From the NCBI GenBank assembly GCA_033782935.1, contig JAWQEG010000408.1:372001-436000 (forward strand): DNA of 64,000 bases, given 5' to 3'. The position numbers and the translations under genes were made by a program. The DNA comes from Petrolisthes cinctipes (lineage: Eukaryota > Arthropoda > Malacostraca > Decapoda > Porcellanidae). This document shows positions 43,453 to 55,804 of this stretch, piece after piece (the stretch's first letter is position 1; each line of letters opens with the position of its first letter). The notes beneath the pieces are model-generated. The model did not search any database. It worked only from the letters and a program-made list of their open reading frames with translations, and had not been told where the DNA came from.

Positions 43453-44319
43453 ATGGCAAAAACTACAAAATATAACAGACTATTGCCAGGAAAGGAAGCC
43501 TTTTGTACATTTTTTGAAGACAACTATATAATAACAGGAAAGCCAGGACACAGAGTACTACGGAATACATTATATACAGAGTACCAAAAGTATTGCCAGT
43601 CAAGACAACTTATACCCGCCTCTCTCGACAACATTGGTATGTTGTTAGGTCAACTTGGGGTCACTAAGAAGGTCAGGATTAGTGGATATCGGTGAAAAGG
43701 TCAGCAATACACATATGTTGGCATGTGTAGTCGCCATGGTGATATTGCTGGACCAGATGCTGACAACCCACGTATTCGTAGTACAACATATAAAAAGAAG
43801 AAAGCAACACCTACAACGGTTACTACGAGTACAAAGACACACAGTTTGTGCAACTTTCTTCACAAATATTACGTTATAACTCCTGGCATCAACAATAATA
43901 ATATTCCTGTTGCTGTTGATGAGTTCTCTCGTAACTACCATAATTACTGCCAACACAAGAACCTAACACCTGTATCACAAGTAACAATAATGATATTTAT
44001 GAAAGAGAGAGGACTGAAGACTAGTATCCGGTTAGGTAGTAAAGGTAAACTCTTTTACTTTGGCCTAACCCGTCGCCGGACCTACCCTTCTGCTGCCACA
44101 GTTCCTGTCTCTACCCAATGCTGTCCTTCTACTGACAAGATGACCCAGCCTCACCCTACTCACCAACTAACACAGTCCTGTCCAACTGACCCTTGGCCTG
44201 TCCAGTCTTGCCCTGACTTTGATATTTTGCTAGACTCACTTTTGGAGGAATTATCAAACCCAATATCAAAAGTTGAACCACGTCAACCAGTCTATGATAC
44301 ATGGTTTTGGGATGACTAG
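43453..44319 (+). pseudogene. Winged-helix-like gene copy broken by a stop
   Basis: Same 288-codon frame, but codon 81 is TGA (43693-43695) in place of GGA, cutting the protein within the wing of module 1. Extra unshared changes cluster in the N-terminal part (F11L, R12P, Y20F, V59D, G77S, A87T), while the rest matches the intact copies. Together with the missing promoter this indicates a dead copy. A restart at ATG 43723 would leave module 2 and the tail. Confidence 0.85.
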
Positions 44320-45560
44320 GCCTAATCTTAATAAATATTTCCTTCCACTAGTAGCCTAATATTGAAGGATGTATGTTACCTATTTGTTACTTAAGTATTC
44401 ACATTTTTACATAAAGATTTACCATATATTAAATTCTCTGTAGCCTTCATAATATTGCCTACTTATCTTAATTTAATAAATGTATCATTCCACTATAAAA
44501 AAGAATTAGTAATATTGAAGGATAGGCTATATGTATTTGTTACTTTTATGTTCACATTAAGTTCTCATAAAGATTTACTTTATCTTACATTCTCTGTATA
44601 AAATATACAGGAATTATACTTCTATTTCTACTAGGCTATACTATAACTTATGTATTCTATGTGTTAATAAGGAAATCCTTTAAAGAATGGTTTTAATATT
44701 ATTCCTGGTTTAGTTTTCTTTATTGCTTTAACTTGAACAAATGTTATAAATACAGTATATATGGTTATACATAGCTATGGTTACTAAGTATTGTATTATA
44801 CGGTATGTTAATGAGGTTTATTTATTATCAGAACAATAGATGACTTCATATTACACTTTTCTTGAATATTCACCTTGGAACAATATTTTTTCTTTTACCT
44901 TTATTTGTTATTAAAGGAATAATAATCTTGCAAACAATAGTTCTCTTGATAACATCTTACTATATTTTGTTTTTAATCTTGGATAATGTATAAAAGAAAC
45001 TACTTTTGTGTACTGAACATAAATATATTGGGAAGGTTTTGTATTATATTTTTGCAGTTACATTTATATTAATCCGTACTAAGCCAAAATAAAGAAATAT
45101 TAATAATAAACTCAGATTATTATATGTATCATTAATTAAAGAGGTCTAACCTAAAGCACTAGTTAATATATTTGTATTTGTATAATATTAAGTCAAAGTA
45201 AAGAAATATTAATAATAAACTCAGATTATTGTATGTATCATTAATTAAAGAGGTCTTACCTAATTTAAAGTCTATATATTTATGAAATCTTTTTACTTCA
45301 GTGACAATGAACATCACCTACACTTTCTGTTTATTGTATATTTTATGTGATTTGTGTTAAAATAAAGTTAACAATCATTATAATAAAGTTGTATATTTCT
45401 ACAACCTGATAATTATGTAGTATATAATTCTGATAACTATTATGCTCTGATATTTCCGTATTAAAATCCATCCAAGCAAAAGTAGCCTATAATAGTCAGA
45501 TGACTTCAAAACTTTACTAATATTTTGTATTTTACTATCATAGCTTGGGTCACCTGCTGC
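44320..45560 (+). repeat. 3' flank of the broken copy
   Basis: Same block as after copy 1 with AATAAA; two GAAGGAT-type units and only two AATTAAAGAGGTCT units (45090-45260), the shortest version in the window. Confidence 0.65.
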
Positions 45561-45569
45561 CTAGAGTGA

Positions 45570-45760
45570 TTGATTGATTAATTGATATTAGGTGCCGCAA
45601 CAGCGAGGTCATACAGCGCCAGAAAAAAGGTGATAGAGAGGTGAGACAGTAAGCAGGAAGGAAATAGAAAGAAAAGAGGGACAGTTGAAGAACTAAAAGC
45701 TAATGGCTGGGGCCGAAGGGGCGCCAAAACCCTTAAAGTATTGCCCACCCTACGGGGTGT
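45570..45760 (-). mobile_element. SINE-like retroposon, pseudogene unit
   Basis: Orthologous insertion with CTAGAGTGA at 45561-45569 and 45761-45769. Confidence 0.75.
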
Positions 45761-45769
45761 CTAGAGTGA

Positions 45770-47245
45770 CACAAAGCATAGATTATATTTTCTGAAGGAA
45801 ACAATAAAATTATATTATTGACTGACTGATAAGAAAACAGTGTGGTAATGAAAAATATTAACATTAATATGGAGCTAAAAAAGCTGAATACAGTTATAGC
45901 TGAAGTTAATAATAATATAGAGCAATGATATTATACAGCCAAAGTAAGATACAGTTAAAATAATATACAACGGAGGTATTATTACCTTCAGCTATACAGC
46001 TAGGAAAATAAACTGCTAAAATATCCAGCTAAGGTAATATACAGCTTAGATAATACACACATCAGGTAATAAACAACTAAAATAATATACAACAAAAGTC
46101 ACATTACAAATTAATACAAAGGAATACAAAGGACCATCACACAACAAACCTAATGGTCCTTATGAGGAGGTGTGCTTTTACTAGGTTACTATATTCATTA
46201 GTTTTATGGTGGAAAAAATTACTTCCCTAATATATTAGCGGAAGGTGTCTTGTACATTATGTCAAAGTATCATTCCGATCAATTAATTAGTTTGAATGAT
46301 ATTTACGAAAAACGATGACTCACGGTCCCTGAAATGGATTAGTATTCATAGTAGCCCAACACGGTTTGATTATATATATCTCTTTCTCCGCTTTGTTAAA
46401 CCATTTATACACTTGTCTCGATAATATTTGATAAACTCAGTTACCTAAATTGGACACAAAATGTTTTGGAGATTAATTAAGTCAAATAAACCTCCACCAT
46501 TAAATCCAACCTAACCAAACCAACGAATTACGGTATAACCTAACTTTGATTATGTTTGGTAAGATTTCTATTCCCGATATGACCTTATTTAATTCAATTA
46601 TTAAGCCTAACAAAGGAAATAATATCTTATATCTTAGAGCAGATAATGTGAGTTATTGTAGCCATTATAAACAGTTATTGTCATTCAAGGCTTTCTTTTT
46701 TCACAAGTCCATAGTAATATTAATCATTATTTTTCACACGTTTGCTTAATCTGGATATAATATTTACTTTGGTAACAAGTTACGTATAAACATAACATTT
46801 TACTTGGCTAATTTTCACTGACAATAAATGTGTTTACGTTATTGTCATATATTGTAGGCCTATATTACTTTATCATATATTATGGTAAATAATCATGTCA
46901 AATCAGTTTTATGTTCTATTATAATATATATAACATAGATGTTATGATGAATATCAATATCTTATACATGTATGTATAATCTTCCTATTAAAACTCATAT
47001 TTTAGCGAGGAATCCCTAACTGGAATCCATTTTGTTTTTGTTACAACATAATCATGTACAGTAACAGTCACAGACATTGTTTTAGTTACATAGCCTAATT
47101 AAGGAAATTATATTTCTATAATGTCAATGATATAAGGTTAAAACGGTGTCACTCTGTGGTCACTCCACACCATATATATTGCAGGAACAACAACACCATG
47201 TAATAAGGCAACATTTATAATTACACATGCAATACAACTTTTCTC
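45770..47245. other. Pseudogene-unit downstream spacer
   Basis: CAGCTA-rich block, the single ATTAGCGGAAGGTG arm from 46235, and the tail block 46940-47245 leading into the promoter of copy 5. No gene. Confidence 0.5.
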
Positions 47246-47438
47246 TGATAATCATGTTGAAACTTGATGGATCAGTTTTCACTTTGACAATTATTAAATT
47301 GATTTTATTTACTTTATTACACAAATCAAACTTGTCCTTATTTAATTAAAAATTAATTGGTGTATTATTTGAATGGAAAATGACTATTTTGACACTCAAA
47401 TATTATTATTTTTCTTTTTAATAACAAAGTCGTCTTGT

Positions 47439-47657
47439 CCAATCACAATGTTCAGTTCAAATTTAAAACCTTGAACCTCATTGGCTAGGCTATCAATTAT
47501 GAACATTTAAATTCACAATCCTTGCACCTGATTGGTTAATATGGAGATTTGAAATTCAAATACTTCAATCTGATTGATTGATATAAAGTCACGTGACTAG
47601 ACTATGATCAGCGGAAAGACTATAAAAGGAATGTGCGCATGTGTATTACATCATTGC
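47439..47657 (+). promoter_or_regulatory. Promoter of winged-helix copy 5
   Basis: CCAAT at 47439, two inverted CCAAT boxes, E-box GTCACGTGAC at 47588-47597, TATAAAAGG at 47621-47629 and TCATTG at 47651. Confidence 0.75.
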
Positions 47658-47921
47658 ATCCTGGAACCTTATAACTGAGAGACGTACTCAACTACACACT
47701 CCAGTTATCTTTCACTCAGGCACTGCAATTGGATACCAACAAACAACATTATCACCTAATAAGGATTAAATAACCATTAAAAAAGAAGCTGAAGAAATTT
47801 GAAAGAGGAAAGTAAATAATATATTGATAAAATAAGAGTAAATTGTCATAGTGGGTAGCTATATGTTGGACTGTATCCATCCACATTACCTACCAAAGAT
47901 ATTTACACATCAAAAGGAACT

Positions 47922-48788
47922 ATGGCAAAAACTACAAAATATAACAGATTATTCCGAGGAAAGGAAGCCTTTTGTACTTATTTTGAAGACAACTATATAA
48001 TAACAGGAAAGCCAGGACACAGAGTACTACGGAATACATTATATACAGAGTACCAAAAGTATTGCCAGTCAAGACAACTTATACCCGCCTCTCTCGTCAA
48101 CATTGGTATGTTGTTAGGTCAACTTGGGGTCACTAAGAAGGTCAGGATTGGTGGATATCGGGGAAAAGGTCAGCAATACGCATATGTTGGCATGTGTAGT
48201 CGCCATGGTGATATTGCTGGACCAGATGCTGACAACCCACGTATTCGTAGTACAACATATAAAAAGAAGAAAGCAACACCTACAACGGTTACTACGAGTA
48301 CAAAGACACACAGTTTGTGCAACTTTCTTCACAAATATTACGTTATAACTCCTGGCATCAACAATAATAATATTCCTGTTGCTGTTGATGAGTTCTCTCG
48401 TAACTACCATAATTACTGCCAACACAAGAACCTAACACCTGTATCACAAGTAACAATAATGATATTTATGAAAGAGAGAGGACTGAAGACTAGTATCCGG
48501 TTAGGTAGTAAAGGTAAACTCTTTTACTTTGGCCTAACCCGTCGCCGGACCTACCCTTCTGCTGCCACAGTTCCTGTCTCTACCCAATGCTGTCCTTCTA
48601 CTGACAAGATGACCCAGCCTCACCCTACTCACCAACTAACACAGTCCTGTCCAACTGACCCTTGGCCTGTCCAGTCTTGCCCTGACTTTGATATTTTGCT
48701 AGACTCACTTTTGGAGGAATTATCAAACCCAATATCAAAAGTTGAACCACGTCAACCAGTCTATGATACATGGTTTTGGGATGACTAG
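47922..48788 (+). CDS. Tandem winged-helix-like protein, copy 5
   Basis: 288 codons with Glu43, Thr124, Ser126, Val153 and Ser175, which is the consensus state at every variable site. It is thus the best reference for the short form. Same modules, linker and tail as the 1468 gene; intact promoter, leader and AATAAA after the stop. Confidence 0.82.
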   Translation: MAKTTKYNRLFRGKEAFCTYFEDNYIITGKPGHRVLRNTLYTEYQKYCQSRQLIPASLVNIGMLLGQLGVTKKVRIGGYRGKGQQYAYVGMCSRHGDIAGPDADNPRIRSTTYKKKKATPTTVTTSTKTHSLCNFLHKYYVITPGINNNNIPVAVDEFSRNYHNYCQHKNLTPVSQVTIMIFMKERGLKTSIRLGSKGKLFYFGLTRRRTYPSAATVPVSTQCCPSTDKMTQPHPTHQLTQSCPTDPWPVQSCPDFDILLDSLLEELSNPISKVEPRQPVYDTWFWDD

Positions 48789-50130
48789 GCCTAATCTTAA
48801 TAAATATTTCCTTCCACTAGTAGCCTAATATTGAAGGATGTATGTTACCTATTTGTTACTTAAGTATTCACATTTTTACATAAAGATTTACCATATATTA
48901 AATTCTCTGTAGCCTTCATAATATTGCCTACTTATCTTAATTTAATAAATGTATCATTCCACTATAAAAAAGAATTAGTAATATTGAAGGATAGGCTATA
49001 TGTATTTGTTACTTTTATGTTCACATTAAGTTCTCATAAAGATTTACTTTATCTTACATTCTCTGTATAAAATATACAGGAATTATACTTCTATTTCTAC
49101 TAGGCTATACTATAACTTATGTATTCTATGTGTTAATAAGGAAATCCTTTAAAGAATGGTTTTAATATTATTCCTGGTTTAGTTTTCTTTATTGCTTTAA
49201 CTTGAACAAATGTTATAAATACAGTATATATGGTTATACATAGCTATGGTTACTAAGTATTGTATTATACGGTATGTTAATGAGGTTTATTTATTATCAG
49301 AACAATAGATGACTTCATATTACACTTTTCTTGAATATTCACCTTGGAACAATATTTTTTCTTTTACCTTTATTTGTTATTAAAGGAATAATAATCTTGC
49401 AAACAATAGTTCTCTTGATAACATCTTACTATATTTTGTTTTTAATCTTGGATAATGTATAAAAGAAACTACTTTTGTGTACTGAACATAAATATATTGG
49501 GAAGGTTTTGTATTATCTTTTTGCAGTTACATTTATATTAATCCGTACTAAGCCAAAATAAAGAAATATTAATAATAAACTCAGATTATTATATGTATCA
49601 TTAATTAAAGAGGTCTAACCTAAAGCACTAGTTAATATATTTGTATATTAAAGTCAAAATAAAGAAATATTAATAATAAACTCAGATTATTATATGTATC
49701 ATTAATTAAAGAGGTCTAACCTAAAGCACTAGTTAATATATTTGTATTTGTATAATATTAAGTCAAAGTAAAGAAATATTAATCATAAACTCAGATTATT
49801 GTATGTATCATTAATTAAAGAGGTCTTACCTAATTTAAAGTCTATATATTTATGAAATCTTTTTACTTCAGTGACAATGAACATCACCTACACTTTCTGT
49901 TTATTGTATATTTTATGTGATTTGTGTTAAAATAAAGTTAACAATCATTATAATAAAGTTGTATATTTCTACAACCTGATAATTATGTAGTATATAATTC
50001 TGATAACTATTATGCTCTGATATTTCCGTATTAAAATCCATCCAAGCAAAAGTAGCCTATAATAGTCAGATGACTTAAAAACTTTACCAATATTTTGTAT
50101 TTTACTATCATAGCTTGGGTCACCTGCTGC
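48789..50130 (+). repeat. 3' flank of copy 5
   Basis: Two GAAGGAT-type units, three AATTAAAGAGGTCT units (49560-49820). Otherwise as after copy 1. Confidence 0.65.
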
Positions 50131-50139
50131 CTAGAGTGA

Positions 50140-50334
50140 TTGATTGATTAATTGATTGATATTAGGTGCCGCAACAGCGAGGTCATACAGCGCCAGAAAA
50201 AAGGTGATAGAGAGGTGAGACAGCAAGCAGGAAGGAAATAGAAAGAAAAGAGGGACAGTTGAAGAACTAAAAGCTAATGGCTGGGGCCGAAGGGGCGCCA
50301 AAACCCTTAAAGTATTGCCCACCCTACGGGGTGT
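50140..50334 (-). mobile_element. SINE-like retroposon, unit 5
   Basis: Orthologous insertion with CTAGAGTGA at 50131-50139 and 50335-50343. Confidence 0.75.
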
Positions 50335-50343
50335 CTAGAGTGA

Positions 50344-50960
50344 CACAAAGCATAGATTATATTTTCTGAAGGAAACAATAAAATTATATTATTGACTGAC
50401 TGATAAGAAAACAGTGTGGTAATGAAAAATATTAACATTAATATGGAGCTAAAAAAGCTGAATACAGTTATAGCTGAAGTTAATAATAATATAGAGCAAT
50501 GATATTATACAGCCAAAGTAAGATACAGTTAAAATAATATACAACGGAGGTATTATTACCTTCAGCTATACAGCTAGGAAAATAAACTGCTAAAATATCC
50601 AGCTAAGGTAATATACAGCTTAGATAATACACACATCAGGTAATAAACAACTAAAATAATATACAACAAAAGTCACATTACAAATTAATACAAAGGAATA
50701 CAAAGGACCATCACACAACAAACCTAATGGTCCTTATGAGGAGGTGTGCTTTTACTAGGTTACTATATTCATTATTTTTATGGTGGAAAAAATTACTTCC
50801 CTAATATATGTTCATGGCAAATGTAATGCAACAGAATACACAACAAATTTACATATTTCAGTACTTAGCTTATATGTAACTTACAAACGGTTAAATGTAT
50901 CTAAGGTCATATTGCTTAAAAGGGAATAGATGCATTATATTAGTCACCATATAAATAACA
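50344..50960. other. Unit 5 truncated spacer
   Basis: CAGCTA-rich block, then at about 50809 the alternative continuation GTTCATGGCAAATG shared with units 3 and 6. No gene. Confidence 0.5.
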
Positions 50961-51076
50961 TACTATATAGCCTTGAAGAGAAAGTTTAGCAAAGTAAATA
51001 AGACTCCTATCTATAACCTTAACCTTGAAATGTTACAAGTTATCTATAAATAGTTTATACCGTACCGTAGTGAGAG

Positions 51077-52314
51077 CACAGAGCTATAAACATAGAGCTC
51101 GCCACACCCCCCCCCTGGCGTGTCGCCACCGGAAGTGGGTTGGCGGCCATGATACCTGCCCTTCCCCTCAACCCGCCAGCCTGTTAGATTATGCCAGGGT
51201 AAGATATTATTTCATTTATTCGGTCTTTTATTGATGATATGGTATATTTACTACATTATAGTGACTCACAATATATGAATAAGTATTTCTTTAACCGATA
51301 TATCAGTGAATGGCTGATTAAATATAAATACATTTCGGTTAATAGGTGAAATGAGTTAGATAAACAAAACTATCGTTGGATCTCATCCACAGTCAACTTC
51401 TTATAATATATATATACAACGTACTTAATCTCTATTATGATCAGTATTTTATGTTTACATTGTTCAGTATGAATGTATGTATGTCACACTAGAGTAATAT
51501 GTGTGTATATATGCATGTCACACTAGAATGTGTGTATGTATGTATGTCATACTAGAGTAATATGTATGCATGTATATGTCACACTAGAATAATATGTATG
51601 TATGTATGTCACACTAGAGTAATATGTATGTATGAATGTACAGCCGTTGTCAAAAATAATCATCCATATAGGAGTAACTCACGTAAGATTTTGACAGCTT
51701 CCCTCTGTTCCTTAGCTGATAAACATTCCAATAAATTGGTATAGTGCCATCGTTTAATTTAATTCAAACAGCTACACACTACTTAAAACAATAAAATAGT
51801 ATGTGAACATGAAAACATTACACAGTAAATTGTTAAAGTTACCCATATGTGGATGATTATTATTGACCACGACTGTATGTATGTATGTCACACTAGAGTA
51901 ATATATATGTATGTCACACTAGAGTAGTATGTATGTATGTATGAATGTCACACTAGAGTAATATGTATGTATGTATGTAGCCTAAGGTAAGTGGAGGGAG
52001 AGGGAGACAGATTACAGTTATATATATTTGTCTTGTTTAATAAACCAGTTTAAGTTTAATTTCTTTGCATAATTTTCCGTATGGACATTATCTCAGCCTT
52101 GTTAATTTATTTAACAAAACCTTTATAATTAAATAACAAGATACAATGCTTTACAAATCAGGGAAATGTCAATAACTGTGGAAAGAAACATACTATACAA
52201 GTACGTACGGGAGTTCAATGGGCAAGTATCTATACAATACAGCGCTCGCCTGTTGTGACACTCCTCCCCTATCTAATAACACAGGGTTCAGCGCTCTAGG
52301 TTTTTAGCTCTGTG
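51077..52314. mobile_element. hAT-like non-autonomous transposon, copy 2
   Basis: 1238 bp with the same ends as 5278-6582 (CACAGAGCTATAAACATAGA and AGCTCTGTG), flanked by AGTGAGAG at 51069-51076 and 52315-52322. The independent target duplication shows separate transposition. It has a shorter internal satellite; most of the rest is nearly identical to copy 1. Confidence 0.88.
51641..51875. mobile_element. Tc1/mariner-like MITE, nested copy 2
   Basis: 235 bp, TA-flanked, at the same place in the hAT-like element as 5836-6070. Confidence 0.85.
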
Positions 52315-52609
52315 AGTGAGAGTAACATAATTATACGGTACAGTAGTAAGCCTAGTCTTGAAGAGAAAGTTTAGTTTAGTAAATAAGACTCCTTTCTATA
52401 ACGTTGACCTTGAAAAGTTACAAGTTATCTATAAATAGTCTATACCGTAGTGAGAGTAACATATAGTAAGCCTAGTCTTACATTTAGTAGGATATAGTAA
52501 ATAAGACTCCTTTCTATAACCTTGACTTTGAAAAGTTACAAGTTATCTATAAATAGTCTATACCGTAGTGAGAGTAACATATGGCTAGGGGATTATTATT
52601 ATATGGCCA

Positions 52610-54220
52610 ATTCAGAGACAGTGAGTCATTGTTTTTCGCAAATAGACTATCTTTCAAATTAATTTATCGGAATGGTACTTTGACACTATGTACAAGACAC
52701 CTTCCGCTAATTTTTTGTAACATATGACATTGCCAATGTGTGTTAGTGAAGGCGTTTACTCTTGACATTTAAAGACAAAGTGGCATGTGTCGCCAGGACT
52801 AATCTATACATTCCAACGTCCGCTAGGCTAGGCTACCCCTAATCCATACCTTCCCTCTCCATCCCTCTTACTTTTCTCTCATTATTCCCCCCCCCCATTA
52901 TCTGTATGTAATATACAATATGCAATAAGTACAGTTTACCATTATATTATTCAATAGTAGCAGATAATTTGAAAGTGCATATATGAATATGATATAGCGA
53001 GGTTTGACCTAACGTCCATAGCCTAATAATGGTTAACTCTTGCCAACGTGGTGAGTCAGGTCTGGGGCAAGACCAATATAATACTAGAGTCTATTGGTCT
53101 TGGTCTGGGGTTCCATAAAAACACACGTGTACATTCCTCACTGCAACGATTCTTCCTGCAGGCCAGGATAAAGGAAGCCAAGCTTATCACAACAATGAAG
53201 GTGTGGGAAGGTGTAATGAGACTTGAAGGATGAGTAGCCTACTGTTGTACATCCCTTAATTATCAACATGGGAAGGTGTAATGAGACTTGAAGGATGAGT
53301 ACATCCCGTAATTATCAACATGGGAAGGTGTAATGAGACAACAAGGATGAGTACTGGTGTACTGATAACGTCTACAAATGTGTACATCCTGTAATTATCA
53401 ACATGGGAAGGTGTAATGAGACCACAAGGATGAGTACTGGTGTACTGATAACATCTACAAATGTGTACATCCCGTAATTATCAACGTGGAGAGTGATTCC
53501 CAGGATGATTTGTTCTTTAATTAATAGTAACCAAGGATATGGATAAACTTTATGTGAAATGCTTAATCGTTTGCATCATTTTTCCACCTAGGCCTATTAT
53601 GATTATATGAGAGAAATTTCATAATTCCTTTACCATCCTATTATGTAGTGTTGATTATATACTGGTTTGTAAGTTAAACTGTGTGATATATTTTTGGTTA
53701 CCTTATGTTACCTGCTCGTAGTAAACATGTCAATACCCCCCGGGGGGTAAAGGAATTAAGAGATCGTAATAGTAGGCTTAGGTACAGTACATTATATTGT
53801 GTGAATAGGGTAAAGGTCATACCTTCTTTAGCCTAGGCTAATCCTGTTTATATAACTTCAGGACATACAATAATAATAATGATAAAATAAACACACATTC
53901 TACAAGTACCAACATATTTATGACATCAGCTATTAATTATTATAACATAATAAAAGTGGACAGGTAGGGAGATACGGTAGGTAGGGACAGGATCACGGGA
54001 TGAGGGACAATGGATGTTCATATAGGCTACATATGTTGGTGATGCTAGACAACGTCATGTGTGTCAAGAGTAAACGCCTTCAATAACATCATTTGGCAAT
54101 GCCCTATATTACCAGAAATTAGCGGAAGGTGTCTTGTACATTGTGTCAAAGTATCATTCCGATCAATTAATTAGTTTGAAAGATATTTACGAAAAACGAT
54201 GACTCACGGTCCCTGAAATG
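52610..54220. mobile_element. Element with about 160-bp inverted arms
   Basis: The left arm (52610-52770) is the inverted copy of the right arm (about 54055-54220): each has AGCGGAAGGTGTCTTGTACA or its complement, TTTGACAC/GTGTCAAAG and GTCAAGAGTAAACGCCTTCA. The 1.3-kb centre has no recognisable protein; it holds a C-run and a minisatellite. Only the right-type arm survives in units 1, 2 and the pseudogene unit (4357, 10594, 46235), so the complete form is seen only here. Confidence 0.6.
53195..53500. repeat. Minisatellite within the long-arm element
   Basis: Four units with CATGGGAAGGTGTAATGAGA and AAGGATGAGTAC; two carry TGGTGTACTGATAAC. A (C)8 run lies near 52888 and a CCCCCCGGGGGG palindrome at 53736-53747. 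Confidence 0.75.
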
Positions 54221-55145
54221 GATTAGTATTCATAGTAGCCCAACACGGTTTGATTATATATATCTCTTTCTCCGCTTTGTAACACCATTTATACACTTGT
54301 CTCGATAATATTTGATAAACTCAGTTACCTAAATTGGACACAAAATGTTTTGGAGATTAATTAAGTCAAATAAACCTCCACCATTAAACCAACCTAACCA
54401 AACCAACGAATTACGGTATAACCTAACTTTGATTATGTTTGGTAAGATTTCTATTCCCGATGTGACCTTATTCAATTCAATTATTAGGCCTAACAAAGGA
54501 AATAATATCTTATATCTTAGAGCAGATAATGTGAGTTATTGTAGCCATTATAAACAGTTATTGTCATTCAAGGCTTTCTTTTTTCACAAGTCCATAGTAA
54601 TATTAATCATTATTTTTCACACGTTTGCTTAATCTGGATATAATATTTACTTTGGTAACAAGTTACGTATAAACATAACATTTTACTTGGCTAATTTTCA
54701 CTGACAATAAATGTGTTTACGTTATTGTCATATATTGTAGGCCTATATTACTTTATCATATATTATGGTAAATAATCATATCAAATCAGTTTTATGTTCT
54801 ATTATAATATATATAACATAGATGTTATGATGAATATCAATATCTTATACATGTATGTATAATCTTCCTATTAAAACTCATATTTTAGCGAGGAATCCCT
54901 AACTGGAATCCATTTTGTTTTTGTTACAACATAATCATGTACAGTAACAGTCACAGACATTGTTTTAGTTACATAGCCTAATTAAGGAAATTATATTTCT
55001 ATAATGTCAATGATATAAGGTTAAAACGGTGTCACTCTGTGGTCACTCCACACCATATATATTGCAGGAACAACAACACCATGTAATAAGGCAACATTTA
55101 TAATTACACATGCAATACAACTTTTCTCTGATAATCATGTTGAAA
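54221..55145. other. Spacer upstream of copy 6
   Basis: Shared with 4460-5050, 10690-11610 and 46330-47245. A 65-codon conserved ORF is again present but is probably not coding. No gene. Confidence 0.5.
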
Positions 55146-55321
55146 CTTGATGGATCAGTTTTCACTTTGACAATTATTAAATTGATTTTATTTACTTTAT
55201 TACACAAATCAAACTTGTCCTTATTTAATTAAAAATTAATTGGTGTATTATTTGAATGGAAAATGACTATTTTGACACTCAAATATTATTATTTTTCTTT
55301 TTAATAACAAAGTCGTCTTGT

Positions 55322-55540
55322 CCAATCACAATGTTCAGTTCAAATTTAAAACCTTGAACCTCATTGGCTAGGCTATCAATTATGAACATTTAAATTCACA
55401 ATCCTTGCACCTGATTGGTTAATATGGAGATTTGAAATTCAAATACTTCAATCTGATTGATTGATATAAAGTCACGTGACTAGACTATGATCAGCGGAAA
55501 GACTATAAAAGGAATGTGCGCATGTGTATTACATCATTGC
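55322..55540 (+). promoter_or_regulatory. Promoter of winged-helix copy 6
   Basis: CCAAT at 55322, two inverted CCAAT boxes, E-box GTCACGTGAC at 55471-55480, TATAAAAGG at 55504-55512 and TCATTG at 55534. Confidence 0.75.
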
Positions 55541-55804
55541 ATCCTGGAACCTTATAACTGAGAGACGTACTCAACTACACACTCCAGTTATCTTTCACTC
55601 AGGCACTGCAATTGGATACCAACAAACAACATTATCACCTAATAAGGATTAAATAACCATTAAAAAAGAAGCTGAAGAAATTTGAAAGAGGAAAGTAAAT
55701 AATATATTGATAAAATAAGAGTAAATTGTCATAGTGGGTAGCTATATGTTGGACTGTATCCATCCACATTACCTACCAAAGATATTTACACATCAAAAGT
55801 AACT

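Larger units (their letters stand above)
50965..52580. repeat. About 115-bp tandem repeat split by the hAT-like element
   Basis: Units with CTTGAAGAGAAAGTTTAG, AATAAGACTCCTTTCTATAA and CTATACCGTAGTGAGAGTAAC occur once before (50965-51076) and two or three times after (52323-52580) the transposon, showing that it jumped into an existing repeat. Confidence 0.75.

Noticed and set aside
43693..43695. TGA in the broken winged-helix copy as a selenocysteine codon.
   Set aside because: The other copies have Gly (GGA) here, and the copy also lacks a promoter; decay is simpler.
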